From: Telluribacter humicola
GTDB lineage: Bacteria; Bacteroidota; Bacteroidia; Cytophagales; Spirosomataceae
Direction: 5' to 3'
DNA length: 64,000 nucleotides
NCBI RefSeq assembly: GCF_017355935.1
Contig: NZ_JAFIQT010000001.1
Span: forward strand, 682,001-746,000
Positions within the stretch are counted from its first letter, which is position 1; the number at the start of each line of letters is the position of its first letter. This document shows, piece by piece, positions 1-8,731 of the stretch. The position numbers and the translations under genes are program-made. Below the pieces are notes generated by a model, which saw only the letters and a list, made by a program, of their open reading frames with translations, was not told the DNA's origin and did no database searches.

Positions 1-73
1 TCGCTCAGAAGCCAGTGTTACGTCTATTGCGATAACTTTGCGTTCTTTGCGCTCGAATAACATATAGGTAGTT

Positions 74-2245
74 ATGAATAACATAAAATATGCTCTGCTG
101 CTAATCAGTATATTGGTGACACACCTGACGCTGGGCCAGGTGCAGAAGCATGCCAAATGGAGCTACAGTCTTTCCAAATCAGAGGTAAAAGCGGGTGAAA
201 CTGTTGATCTTATTTTTACCGCTACCATCGATCCTGACTGGTACCTTTACTCGTCTGACCTGGACCCTAACCTGGGTCCTATTCCGGCCACATTCAATCT
301 TAAAGCTCATCCTTCGTATGAACTGGTAGGAAAAGTAAAGCCTATCAAAGCCAAGAAGAAGTTTGACGAGATATGGCAGGGAGATATTACCTACTTTGAA
401 GGAAAGGGGGAATTCCGGCAGACGGTACGTGTACTGCAGGAGAATCCAGTAATTAAGGGAGAGCTAGAATACCTCACCTGCTCTTCCAAGAACGGACTCT
501 GTGTAAATGGCAACGAAGACTTCGCGTTTCAGGGACCGAAAGTAATAACTACCGCCGCGACTGGTGTAAAAGATAAAATAGATGCAGCTACCGGGGCTGC
601 GGTAGCTACCAGAGCACCGGCCACGGTATCAGGTGCCTCGTCGGCTGCATCTCCAGTGGCCGCGTCCACGTCGGTGGCTGATAGTACTTCTCTGGATGTT
701 ACACAGGACCCGTCTCTTCCTGCGGCGGTATCTACCTCTACAACCCGTGACTCGAGCTTGGATATTTCATCGAAGTCTCCCCTGATCAGGGAGCCTAGTA
801 CTGAGGGGACTTCGGGGGCTGATAACTCACTATGGGCTTTTGCACTGGCGGCCTTTCTGGCCGGACTGGTAGCCCTGCTGACTCCCTGTGTATTTCCGAT
901 CATACCCATGACGGTCAGCTTCTTTACCAAGCAGACGGGAGGTAAAGCCAAGGCATTTCTTTACGGTATTTCTATAGTATTGATCTATACCCTGATCGGT
1001 ACCATCGTTTCGCGGATCAATGGTCCGGCCTTTGCCAACTTCCTGAGTACCCACTGGATTCCTAATGTACTCTTCTTTGCGGTATTCTTTGTATTTGCTC
1101 TGTCGTTCCTGGGGTTGTTTGAAATTGTGCTGCCCAGTTCATTTGTAAATAAGATAGACGCTCAATCGGACCGTGGTGGATTGGCGGGTATCTTCTTTAT
1201 GGCCTTTACTCTGGTGCTGGTATCCTTCTCCTGCACAGGTCCTATTGTGGGTAGCTTACTGGTAGCCTCAGCGGGGGGAGAAGTAGTGAAGCCCATTGTA
1301 GGTATGGTGGCGTTTTCGTCCGCTTTTGCTGTACCTTTTACCTTATTTGCTTTATTCCCGCAGTGGCTCAAAAGCCTGCCCAAGTCGGGGGGATGGCTGA
1401 ATACGGTAAAGGTAGTACTGGGCTTTCTGGAGCTGGCACTGGCGCTTAAGTTTTTGAGTATAGCCGATCAGGTGTACCACTGGCGTCTGCTCGACCGTGA
1501 AGTGTTCCTGGCTTTCTGGATCGTTATCTTTGCTATGCTGGGCTTCTACCTGCTGGGCAAGATCCGTACTCCGCACGACTCGGCGGTAGAGCGAGTAAGC
1601 GTACCACGAATACTCTTAGCAGTGATTACATTCGCCTTTGTGATCTATATGCTGCCCGGTATGTGGGGAGCTCCGCTCAAAGCCCTGGCGGGCTATCTAC
1701 CTCCGCAGTCTACCCATGACTTTGATCTGAACAGACGTGGAGGAAGTGAGCTAATCAGAACCTCATCGATGGAGGCGCCTAAGTATGGCGATCTATTTGA
1801 ATTACCCCATGAGCTGGAGGGATTCTTTGACTACAAGCAAGGCCTGGCTTACGCCAAGAAGGTGAATAAACCAGTCTTTATCGATTTTACGGGCCATGGC
1901 TGTGTCAACTGCCGCGAGATGGAAGCCCGGGTGTGGTCAGATCCGGCCGTGTTGCAGCGCCTGCGGGAAGATTACGTGGTGGTAGCGCTGTACGTAGATG
2001 ATAAAACCGAACTGCCGGAGTCGGAATGGTACACTTCAACCTATGATGGAAAGGTGAAAAAGACCATAGGAGCTCAAAATGCAGATCTGCAAATCGTGAA
2101 ATATAATAATAACGCCCAGCCACACTACACGCTGGTTGACCACGAAGGTACTCTGCTGGTTCCGCCTAAGAACTATGATCTAAGCGTAGAGAACTTTACG
2201 AAGTTTCTGGATAGTGGAAAGAAAGTCTTCTCTCAACCTATCTGA
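74..2245 (+). CDS. dsbD: Thiol:disulfide interchange protein DsbD
   Basis: Moves reducing power from cytoplasmic thioredoxin across the inner membrane to periplasmic thiol proteins. The 723-residue product has the full three-part build: signal peptide (1-21); an N-terminal DsbD-alpha-like domain with the motif TCSSKNGLC (two cysteines, near residue 135); a membrane domain from about 250 to 555 with the paired cysteine motifs TPCVFPIIPM (about 270) and SFSCTGPIVGS (about 385); and a C-terminal thioredoxin-like domain with GHGCVNCREME (CxxC, about 608). A linker of some 90 residues rich in Ala, Ser, Thr and Val (about 160-250) separates the first two domains and is long for the family. A TAACTTTG box at 33-40 could be the -7 element of its promoter, but no clear -33 partner is visible. 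The gene is convergent with the M48 protease gene and shares its terminator. Confidence 0.93.
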   Translation: MNNIKYALLLISILVTHLTLGQVQKHAKWSYSLSKSEVKAGETVDLIFTATIDPDWYLYSSDLDPNLGPIPATFNLKAHPSYELVGKVKPIKAKKKFDEIWQGDITYFEGKGEFRQTVRVLQENPVIKGELEYLTCSSKNGLCVNGNEDFAFQGPKVITTAATGVKDKIDAATGAAVATRAPATVSGASSAASPVAASTSVADSTSLDVTQDPSLPAAVSTSTTRDSSLDISSKSPLIREPSTEGTSGADNSLWAFALAAFLAGLVALLTPCVFPIIPMTVSFFTKQTGGKAKAFLYGISIVLIYTLIGTIVSRINGPAFANFLSTHWIPNVLFFAVFFVFALSFLGLFEIVLPSSFVNKIDAQSDRGGLAGIFFMAFTLVLVSFSCTGPIVGSLLVASAGGEVVKPIVGMVAFSSAFAVPFTLFALFPQWLKSLPKSGGWLNTVKVVLGFLELALALKFLSIADQVYHWRLLDREVFLAFWIVIFAMLGFYLLGKIRTPHDSAVERVSVPRILLAVITFAFVIYMLPGMWGAPLKALAGYLPPQSTHDFDLNRRGGSELIRTSSMEAPKYGDLFELPHELEGFFDYKQGLAYAKKVNKPVFIDFTGHGCVNCREMEARVWSDPAVLQRLREDYVVVALYVDDKTELPESEWYTSTYDGKVKKTIGAQNADLQIVKYNNNAQPHYTLVDHEGTLLVPPKNYDLSVENFTKFLDSGKKVFSQPI

Positions 2246-2249
2246 TACA

Positions 2250-2292
2250 TTAACAAAAAGGGCGGCCCATTACGAGTCGCCCTTTTTGTTAA
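2250..2292. terminator. Bidirectional terminator between dsbD and the M48 protease gene
   Basis: A perfect 15-bp inverted repeat (TTAACAAAAAGGGCG at 2250-2264 and its complement at 2278-2292) with a 13-nt loop. The A-tract and T-tract inside the arms let it terminate transcripts from both sides, as expected between convergent genes. Confidence 0.88.
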
Positions 2293-2296
2293 TAGC

Positions 2297-3772
2297 CTAT
2301 TTGCTAAGTGTTTTTACAAGAGTACCTCGGGTTACCCGGTCTTTAAGGCCCAATCCGTTCAGGACCGAAAGGTCGTTTATGTAGTTAGCGGGCGTGTTCA
2401 GACTCTGGAGTACCTCCAGTAATGTACCATCACGCGGAGCGGCTTTGATCCGAATACGATCCGGCTTGCGGTTTAGCTTATCAGGGTCTGTCAGATTTCT
2501 GAAATTTTCGGCCACTGACTGGAATGTTCTGAAGTTAGAGTTAAACTGGTTCAGGTACGACATTCCGTGCAGGGCATAGATATTACTCCCGTGCTGGATT
2601 ACCCAGGTTGCAATCTGTACCGTATTGTTAGCATTCTGAGCCTGCTGCTGCTGCTGCTGCCCCTCTTGTGGTGCCTGACGTGATATCAGTACCATAGCCC
2701 GGTTGCCGTTGATAGTTGCAGCCTGGTTTTCTACTACCTGCAGGTTAAACTGTTTAACTATATTCTGAGCCGCCTCTTCTACAGTGTTACCCTGCGCCAG
2801 CGTAAATAACATCATGGATTTGCCATCCTTAGGTGCCATCTGGAACTGCGAAGGGCTATTTTCGTAAATCCAGGTGCCGGGGATCGGAAACTGAAACTTG
2901 AGCTCCGGATGATAGAAGAAGTTATTCTCTACAAATCCCTGCTTGGGGTCATTCCCGTATATCATCCCTTCAATCATACGCAGGTAATCAGCGCGCTCGG
3001 CGGTATAATTACCCGGGTGGGCCTTTTGGTACTCAAGAGCCCATTGGTTAACCTTTTTTTCACGGTTAGCCGGATCAGGGTGCGTCGACTGGAAGGTAGG
3101 AATACTTTGTCCACTCCGGTCGCTTAGCGTTTTGAGGGTTCCAAAGAAATCAGCCATTTCCGTGGCATCGTAGCCTATCTTACTGGAATATTCTACGCCT
3201 AACTTATCCGATTCGGTTTCGTGGGCGCGGCTGTAGCTCAGCATCAGCAGGCCCAGTCCCTGCTGAGCTGCTTCGGCAAGTCCTCCCAGCTCCGGGGCCA
3301 GTACCAGTCCCGCAATAAGTCCGATCTGACTAAGTAGTTGACTACTTTGCTGGCGCGCTGAATGGCGGGCAGTAACATGTCCTATTTCGTGCCCGAGTAC
3401 ACCGGCAAACTCAGCCTCATTGTTGAAGTGAGCCATGATACCCCGCGTGAAGTACACATAGCCACCGGGTACGGCGAAGGCATTCACTACAGGTGAGTCA
3501 ACCACAAAGAACTGGTAGGGTAGGTCAGGCCGGTGCGAAATTTTGGCCATGGCCGTTCCCTTGGCTTTGATAAAGTTCTGTAGCTGCTGATCATCATAGA
3601 TACCAAAAGTAGCTACTACTGAGGGATGGCTCTGCTTTCCAATGGCTATTTCCTGCTCTGTGGACATGAGTGATATTTCACGTTTGCCCGTTACCGGGTT
3701 GCGCGCACAGCCCTGAGCCAGGACCAGGGCTATGGCAAGTGCCAGATATTTTGCTTTGAAGTATTCTTTCAT
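2297..3772 (-). CDS. M48 family zinc metalloprotease lipoprotein
   Basis: Zinc-dependent endopeptidase of the M48 family (BepA/YfgC-like quality-control proteases), predicted to be a periplasm-facing lipoprotein. The N-terminus has a lipobox (LAQGC, Cys about 22). The catalytic motif HEIGH lies near residue 129 inside GHEIGHVTARH, and a downstream ETESDKLG gives the third zinc ligand. At 491 residues it is longer than the bare protease domain. The C-terminal half (about 270-491) carries a second domain of unclear role, ending in a segment with ALHGMSYLNQF and LNGLGLKDRVT that resembles the C-terminus of other Bacteroidota M48 lipoproteins. A run of six Gln (QQQQQQ) near residue 375 comes from a CAG repeat. 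The substrate is unknown; outer-membrane protein turnover is inference from the family. Confidence 0.88.
   Translation of the reverse strand: MKEYFKAKYLALAIALVLAQGCARNPVTGKREISLMSTEQEIAIGKQSHPSVVATFGIYDDQQLQNFIKAKGTAMAKISHRPDLPYQFFVVDSPVVNAFAVPGGYVYFTRGIMAHFNNEAEFAGVLGHEIGHVTARHSARQQSSQLLSQIGLIAGLVLAPELGGLAEAAQQGLGLLMLSYSRAHETESDKLGVEYSSKIGYDATEMADFFGTLKTLSDRSGQSIPTFQSTHPDPANREKKVNQWALEYQKAHPGNYTAERADYLRMIEGMIYGNDPKQGFVENNFFYHPELKFQFPIPGTWIYENSPSQFQMAPKDGKSMMLFTLAQGNTVEEAAQNIVKQFNLQVVENQAATINGNRAMVLISRQAPQEGQQQQQQAQNANNTVQIATWVIQHGSNIYALHGMSYLNQFNSNFRTFQSVAENFRNLTDPDKLNRKPDRIRIKAAPRDGTLLEVLQSLNTPANYINDLSVLNGLGLKDRVTRGTLVKTLSK
2642..2659. repeat. (CTG)6 trinucleotide repeat inside the M48 protease gene
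   Basis: Six uninterrupted CTG units on the plus strand, read as CAG (Gln) on the coding strand. Any length change by whole units would keep the reading frame. Confidence 0.9.
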
Positions 3773-3960
3773 ATACCTTCTGGTTAGAATGGATGAGTGA
3801 AATCAACAAGCTGCTTCGCGGAGGCAGCTTCTCCCAAAGGTTAAAAAATTATGCCAATGCACCCCCTGCTCTGTCTGCTGTACCAGATGAAGGTGTGTGG
3901 CAGGGGCCATAGAATTAAAGGGGAAGGAAGTACTAATACAAGCTATTGGAGCGCCACAAA

Positions 3961-3997
3961 CACAACAGGCTACTCCTCAGAGGAAGCAGCCTGTGTG
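3961..3997 (-). terminator. Hairpin downstream of the beta-barrel gene, probable terminator
   Basis: Arms ACAGGCT (3965-3971) and AGCCTGT (3988-3994) are exact complements. They are extended outward by CAC/GTG with one bulge, and the loop holds a second CCTC/GAGG pairing. It lies about 20 nt past the stop codon of the minus-strand barrel gene. The T-tract after it on that strand is poor, so termination is plausible, not certain. Confidence 0.4.
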
Positions 3998-4016
3998 AAA
4001 GGAGGGAATACGAATA

Positions 4017-4706
4017 TCAAAATGGTATTTTATAGCCTAAGGAGACACTTACACCCTGGTTACGAGCATTGGCACGAACGATCGGAGCATCTACCAGCCG
4101 GGTAAAGCCGTGCTGATAACGCGCTTCGGCCATCAGTTCACCGGCACCGGCTTTTACACTCAGACCAGCTCCGGCAACAGCGCTGAACTCAAACCGCTGG
4201 TAGTTGATCGCATCCAGATTCACGTTGGTACGGACCGGGCGGAATTCCAATATCGCCTGTGGGTGTGTGATCAGTTTGGCATTGGTGGCGTAGCCTACGC
4301 TGGGACCGGCAATAGCATACAATTTAGCACCTTCGCCACCGGTTGATAGTTTCAGGAGTACCGGTGTCTCCACGTAGTTGACCCGGTATGTCGATCGTAC
4401 CCCCAGCGGTACCGGGAAGCCGCCCATGTTCAGACTGGTACCTTCTTTCATCTGAAAGCCTTTTTGCTGGAACAACACTTCCGGGCGGATCGCTACATTA
4501 TCCGATAGCTCGTATTCGGCAAATACCGCTGAGCTTACACCGGGGGACCACTTGAAGTCGGGGGTAACCGTAGTAAGTAGTTCAGGCTTGGTAACGGTAC
4601 CCATGTACGCCCCACCTCGCACCCCTACCGACCACTGAGCAGAGGCAAATCCTACTGATAAAAATAGAGCAAGTGAAGTGAGCAAAAACCAACGTGACGT
4701 TTTCAT
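4017..4706 (-). CDS. Outer membrane beta-barrel protein (porin family, PorT-like)
   Basis: A 229-residue secreted protein with a clear signal peptide (MKTSRWFLL start, cleavage after FASAQ, about residue 23). The mature part opens with WSVGVRGGAYMGTV and shows the alternating pattern of an eight-strand barrel of the OmpA/PorT-like type common in Bacteroidota. It ends in SVSLGYKIPF with a C-terminal phenylalanine, as barrel proteins recognised by the BAM machinery do. No catalytic motif is visible. It stands alone, with about 240 bp on its 3' side and 280 bp on its 5' side. The specific function is unknown; adhesion, nutrient or structural roles are all possible. Confidence 0.8.
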   Translation of the reverse strand: MKTSRWFLLTSLALFLSVGFASAQWSVGVRGGAYMGTVTKPELLTTVTPDFKWSPGVSSAVFAEYELSDNVAIRPEVLFQQKGFQMKEGTSLNMGGFPVPLGVRSTYRVNYVETPVLLKLSTGGEGAKLYAIAGPSVGYATNAKLITHPQAILEFRPVRTNVNLDAINYQRFEFSAVAGAGLSVKAGAGELMAEARYQHGFTRLVDAPIVRANARNQGVSVSLGYKIPF

Positions 4707-4984
4707 AGTAATAGATAGTATTAGATAGATGTTAGGATAATTTTAAAATTTGAAAACGTACAAGTAGGCATAGGCAAAATCGTTTCGGTATATAGTGGTT
4801 TGGTTTATAAAGGGACAACTCTAAAATGGATAGCCCTCATGGCATGGTAAAAAAATAGTTTTATGTGCTGGATTTGATCGTTGGACACAAGCGGTCACAA
4901 AGAGTTTAATGTCTATGAAAAATATTTCAGGTACTATCCGGTTCAGCGAAGGCAGAGACTTTAATCTGAAAACCTCGTATTATT

Positions 4985-5857
4985 GTGTCGGAAGAATTTG
5001 CTTTTACATTCCTGAATAAAATTCTTAGTATGCTTCCAGAAAAAACTACATACAGTGCCCTGCCTCGTTGGTTAGCCCGGCTTGATTTCCTGGGTATTTT
5101 CGAGAAGGATCCTTTTGGCAACTGGATGATAGTGAAGCGTATCCTGATTATGCTAATTGGTTGGTTTACCTACTACCGCTATACGGCAATCAACAAGATA
5201 CAGATTCAGGGTACCGAGCACCTGCACAACCTGCCCGATCATAATGTACTGTTCCTGGCCAACCACCAGACTTACTTCGCCGATGTTATCGCTTTCTACC
5301 ATATTTTTTGTGCCGTAAAGTGGGGCTATAAGGATACCATCTCGCCACCTTTTTATTTATTCTCACCACGAGCCCGTAGCTACTACGTGGCCGCCTCTGA
5401 GACCATGAAGGAAGGAGGTATTCTGCCCCGTCTGTTTAGTATGGGAGGGGCCATCACCGTCAATCGTTCGTGGCGGGCCAATGGAGAGAATGTAAGGCGG
5501 GAGTTGGATAACTCGGCCCAGGACAAGATAGGTATGGGGCTGCACCATGGCTGGGTAGTAAGTTTTCCGCAGGGAACTACCAAGCCCTATGCCCCTGTTC
5601 GTAAAGGAACCGCTCACCTGGTCAAAGAGCATCAGCCCATTGTAGTACCTGTTGTGATCAATGGGTTCAGGAGGGCCTTTGATAAGAAAGGGCTCCGGTT
5701 TAAAAAAAGGAATACAACACTGACGGTTCATTTCAAGCCGCCTATGTATTTTTCTCCCGATGAAGATGTGGAAAGCATGGTTGCCCGTATTACGGCGGCG
5801 ATTGAGCAGGAGGTACCCAAGGAAAAGCTGACGTGGCTGCGTGAGGGTGATGAGTAA
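4985..5857 (+). CDS. 1-acyl-sn-glycerol-3-phosphate acyltransferase-like protein (PlsC family)
   Basis: Predicted membrane-associated acyltransferase that would acylate lysophosphatidic acid or a related lipid acceptor. Motif I reads NHQTYFAD near residue 97. This gives His and Asp separated by five residues instead of the canonical four (HX4D). Motif III is recognisable as SFPQGTT near residue 195, followed by the lysine-rich KPYAPVRKGTAHL. Length is 290 residues, slightly long for PlsC. The start used is GTG at 4985; ATG at 5030 is an alternative that would remove 15 residues, and neither has a strong ribosome-binding site. A hydrophobic segment (about 50-65) may anchor it. The family is clear, the exact acceptor is not. 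Confidence 0.8.
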   Translation: MSEEFAFTFLNKILSMLPEKTTYSALPRWLARLDFLGIFEKDPFGNWMIVKRILIMLIGWFTYYRYTAINKIQIQGTEHLHNLPDHNVLFLANHQTYFADVIAFYHIFCAVKWGYKDTISPPFYLFSPRARSYYVAASETMKEGGILPRLFSMGGAITVNRSWRANGENVRRELDNSAQDKIGMGLHHGWVVSFPQGTTKPYAPVRKGTAHLVKEHQPIVVPVVINGFRRAFDKKGLRFKKRNTTLTVHFKPPMYFSPDEDVESMVARITAAIEQEVPKEKLTWLREGDE

Positions 5858-5920
5858 TAGTTATTTTTTCTGCTAAGCCGCTGTCTTCCGTGGGTAGACT
5901 GGGCCAGCATCTGCTTTTTA

Positions 5921-5934
5921 TGTAAGTACTTACA
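5921..5934. promoter_or_regulatory. 14-bp perfect palindrome upstream of iorA, possible operator
   Basis: TGTAAGTACTTACA is self-complementary over 14 bases and lies 106 bp before the iorA-type start codon. A nearby weaker hairpin (CTGCC/GGCAG, 5943-5956) could mark the end of the acyltransferase transcript. A binding site for a dimeric regulator is inference. Confidence 0.3.
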
Positions 5935-6039
5935 CGAGCTGTCTGCCATCCGGCAGTAAATGCTTTTATTTCAATGTTTTAAGGGTAAAGTACTTTATTA
6001 TCATTAATTTAGCTTTTAAAACTAAAATACGTATAACCA

Positions 6040-6504
6040 ATGGCTCTTTACAAGCTGCAAATTAACGGTCGGAGCTATCAGGCTGATGTTGAGCCCGATA
6101 CCCCACTGCTATGGGTCCTGCGTGACAATCTGGGATTAGTCGGTACCAAGTACGGCTGCGGAATAGCCCAGTGTGGAGCATGTACTGTCCACATCAATGG
6201 CGAAGCGACGCGCTCCTGCGTGTTGCCTGTTTCGGCAATCGGTACTTCCAAAGTAGTGACCATCGAAGGTCTCTCTGCCGAAGGTAACCATCCGGTACAG
6301 CAAGCCTGGGACGAAGTAGATGTACCCCAATGCGGATACTGCCAGGCTGGTCAGATCATGACCGCGGCTGCTTTCCTTAAGAAGAATCCCAAGCCTAATA
6401 ACGAAGAGATTGACGCTGCCATGTCCGGCAATATATGCCGTTGTGGAACCTACCACCGCATCCGCGAAGCCGTGAAAGTAGCCTCCAACAAACCTGCCAA
6501 ATAG
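6040..6504 (+). CDS. (2Fe-2S)-binding subunit of a molybdenum hydroxylase (IorA type)
   Basis: Small electron-transfer subunit of a xanthine oxidase-family enzyme, carrying two [2Fe-2S] clusters between the molybdenum site and an external acceptor. The 154-residue protein has the plant-type ferredoxin motif CGIAQCGAC plus a later Cys (about 46-71). The second, family-specific cluster motif is CGYCQAGQ followed by NICRCGTY (about 108-146). It is placed 2 nt before the large subunit gene, so the two are surely co-expressed. No FAD-binding subunit lies nearby, which fits the two-subunit isoquinoline 1-oxidoreductase type that passes electrons to a membrane or cytochrome acceptor. The substrate cannot be read from sequence. 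Confidence 0.92.
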   Translation: MALYKLQINGRSYQADVEPDTPLLWVLRDNLGLVGTKYGCGIAQCGACTVHINGEATRSCVLPVSAIGTSKVVTIEGLSAEGNHPVQQAWDEVDVPQCGYCQAGQIMTAAAFLKKNPKPNNEEIDAAMSGNICRCGTYHRIREAVKVASNKPAK

Positions 6505-6506
6505 CC

Positions 6507-8654
6507 ATGTCCCAACTCCCTAATACAAACAGACGCGATTTTATGAAGCTGGCCGCCTCGGCCGGCGGTGGCCTGTTGCTGGGTTTTAACTGGCTCAGTG
6601 CTAATGCTACTCCCCCAGCCGTTGTGGATGAAGCTACTGCCGCGGCTGGTAATCTGGACTTCAACAGCTATCTTTCTATTGCCACTGATGGTACCATTAC
6701 CATTCTTTCGCCCAATCCTGAAGTAGGGCAGGGGATCAAGACCGCCTTCCCGATCATTGTAGCCGAGGAGCTGGATGTAGACTGGACGAAGGTAAAGGTC
6801 GTACAGGCTCCCCTGGATACTACTAAATTTGAGCGGCAGGTAGCCGGAGGAAGTGGTTCTATACCGCACTCGTGGGACCGTTTGCGCCAGGCTGGAGCCA
6901 CCGCTCGCCTGATGCTGATGGAAGCCGCTGCCAACCGCTGGAAAGTACCGGCTAGTGAGATTACTACTGACAAAGGAGTAGTAATGCACAAAGGATCGGG
7001 CCGTAAGCTCAGCTACGGCGAGCTGGCACAGGATGCTGCTAAGCTTACCGCACCCAAGGACGTGAAGCTGAAAGATGCTAAGGATTATAAGCTTATCGGC
7101 CAGTCCATCAAGAACGTGGACAACAAGCCTATCCTGACGGGGCAGCCCTTATTTGGAATTGACTTCCATCGAGAAGGTATGCTATACGCGATGGTGCAGC
7201 ATCCTTCTGCCTTTGGTATGAAGATAAAGTCTGTTGATGCTTCGGCGGCTAAGGCCATGCCGGGTATTGTGGACGTAGTACAATTTAAAAATAATGTGGC
7301 CGTAGTAGGTAAGTCGACCTGGCAGGTTAAGAAAGCCCGCGAAGCTTTGAAGGTAGAATACGAGAAAGACGGTGATCTGGAAAGTACATCCGACCACAAC
7401 CGTATTTTCACGGAGCTGATGGATAGCCCCAATGCTACCGTTCGTCGTAAGGATGGTGACGTGGAGGCTGCTTTTAAGAAAGCGGCTAAGGTAGTGAAGA
7501 GTGAATACCAGTGCCCATTCCTGCCGCACAGCCCCATGGAACCCATGAACTTCTTTGCGCACGTACGCCCTGATGGGGTGGAGCTGGTAGGTCCTACCCA
7601 GACCCCCGAGCGTGCCCGTAACGAAACGGCTAAGCTGCTGGGCATATCACCCGATAAGGTAACCGTAGAAATGACCCGCATGGGTGGTGGATTTGGTCGC
7701 CGCCTGGCTGCTGACTATGTACTTGATGCCGTAGAAGTATCTAATCTGGTAAAAGCGCCGGTGAAGATGATCTGGACCCGCGAAGACGACATGAACGGTG
7801 GTAACTACCGTCCATCGGTTCGCTACCGCTTTGAGGCCGCTCTGGATGCCCAGGGCAATATGATCGGCTATAAGCTGCGTGGGGTGGGTATCAACGCCGG
7901 TAACCCTACCCGGGAAGACAACTTCCCGTCGGGAGCGGTGGATAACCTGCTGATTGACTCGTTTGATCATAAGTCGCCTATCACAACAGGTCCATGGCGG
8001 GCACCTATTACCAACTTCCTGGCCTTCGCGGAGCAGTCGTTCCTGGATGAAGTAGCTCAGGCAGCCGGTAAAGACCCCATACAGTTCCGCCTTGACCTGC
8101 TCGAAAAGGCGAAGAAATCGCCAGCTGGTGAAGTAAAGTATGATGCAGACCGCATGATAGCTGTTACCAAACTGGCCGCTGAAAAAGCCGGTTGGGGCAA
8201 GAAGAAAGGCGTACATCAGGGCTTTAGCCTGTACTTCTCACACCGCTCGTATGTAGCCCAGATTGGTGAAGTAGCAATGCAGAAAGGAAAGCCGGTAGTC
8301 AAAAAGATCTATGCAGCCGCTGACTGTGGGGTGGTGATCAACCAAAGTGGTGCCCGCCAGCAGATCATGGGTGGTATCGTAGATGGTATGGGCCACGCTA
8401 TGTACGGCAACATGACCTTTAAGAACGGAGCCCCCGAGCAGGAGAACTTCAATACCTATAAGCTGATCCGTCTGAACGAGATCCCTGAGATAGACGTCTT
8501 CTTTGTAGATAACGGTATTGCTCCGACGGGATTGGGCGAGCCCGCCCTGCCACCGACCGGTGCTGCCGTAGCCAATGCCTTGTTCAAGGCTACTAACAAG
8601 CGTCTGCGTAACCAGCCGTTTGTGGAGGAGGACGCCTATAAGAGCATTCTGTAA
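6507..8654 (+). CDS. Molybdopterin-binding subunit of a xanthine dehydrogenase-family hydroxylase (IorB type), Tat-exported
   Basis: Catalytic molybdenum-cofactor subunit that hydroxylates an unknown aldehyde or N-heterocycle. I place the start at ATG 6507 (715 residues), because this begins a twin-arginine signal (NRRDFMKLAASAGGG), as in exported IorB homologues; the longer open frame from 6435 overlaps the previous gene and adds nothing recognisable. Motifs include EVGQGIKTAFP, AGGSGSIPHSW, the cofactor-binding MGGGFGRRLAADY, TGPWRAP, and near the C-terminus GLGEPALPPTG with the conserved Glu that is the catalytic base in this family. Forms an operon with the [2Fe-2S] subunit. Folded export by Tat implies a periplasmic enzyme whose cofactor is inserted before export. 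Confidence 0.9.
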   Translation: MSQLPNTNRRDFMKLAASAGGGLLLGFNWLSANATPPAVVDEATAAAGNLDFNSYLSIATDGTITILSPNPEVGQGIKTAFPIIVAEELDVDWTKVKVVQAPLDTTKFERQVAGGSGSIPHSWDRLRQAGATARLMLMEAAANRWKVPASEITTDKGVVMHKGSGRKLSYGELAQDAAKLTAPKDVKLKDAKDYKLIGQSIKNVDNKPILTGQPLFGIDFHREGMLYAMVQHPSAFGMKIKSVDASAAKAMPGIVDVVQFKNNVAVVGKSTWQVKKAREALKVEYEKDGDLESTSDHNRIFTELMDSPNATVRRKDGDVEAAFKKAAKVVKSEYQCPFLPHSPMEPMNFFAHVRPDGVELVGPTQTPERARNETAKLLGISPDKVTVEMTRMGGGFGRRLAADYVLDAVEVSNLVKAPVKMIWTREDDMNGGNYRPSVRYRFEAALDAQGNMIGYKLRGVGINAGNPTREDNFPSGAVDNLLIDSFDHKSPITTGPWRAPITNFLAFAEQSFLDEVAQAAGKDPIQFRLDLLEKAKKSPAGEVKYDADRMIAVTKLAAEKAGWGKKKGVHQGFSLYFSHRSYVAQIGEVAMQKGKPVVKKIYAAADCGVVINQSGARQQIMGGIVDGMGHAMYGNMTFKNGAPEQENFNTYKLIRLNEIPEIDVFFVDNGIAPTGLGEPALPPTGAAVANALFKATNKRLRNQPFVEEDAYKSIL

Positions 8655-8675
8655 ATAGTCTTATCAAAAATCATA

Positions 8676-8706
8676 AGGACCCGGTATCATTTTGATACCG
8701 GGTCCT
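8676..8706. terminator. Bidirectional terminator between the hydroxylase operon and mgtC-like gene
   Basis: A perfect 14-bp stem (AGGACCCGGTATCA at 8676-8689, complement at 8693-8706) with a 3-nt loop. On the minus strand it is followed by a T-rich stretch, so it suits the mgtC-like transcript best; the plus-strand tail is weaker. Confidence 0.8.
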
Positions 8707-8731
8707 GCTATTTATAGTCATAGTACCTTCA

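Noticed and set aside
529-951. 140-residue minus-strand open frame opposite dsbD
   Set aside because: It mirrors the low-complexity linker of dsbD, has no recognisable domain and lies fully within a certain gene.
3851-4105. 84-residue plus-strand open frame
   Set aside because: Overlaps the end of the beta-barrel gene, no domain or promoter, and covers the likely terminator hairpin.
6435-6506. N-terminal extension of the molybdopterin subunit
   Set aside because: It overlaps the iorA-type gene in another frame; ATG 6507 starts a proper Tat signal.
7085-8216. Long minus-strand open frames (198 and 189 residues) opposite the hydroxylase large subunit
   Set aside because: Antisense shadows of a strongly supported gene, composition is Ser/Arg-rich and no motif is seen.
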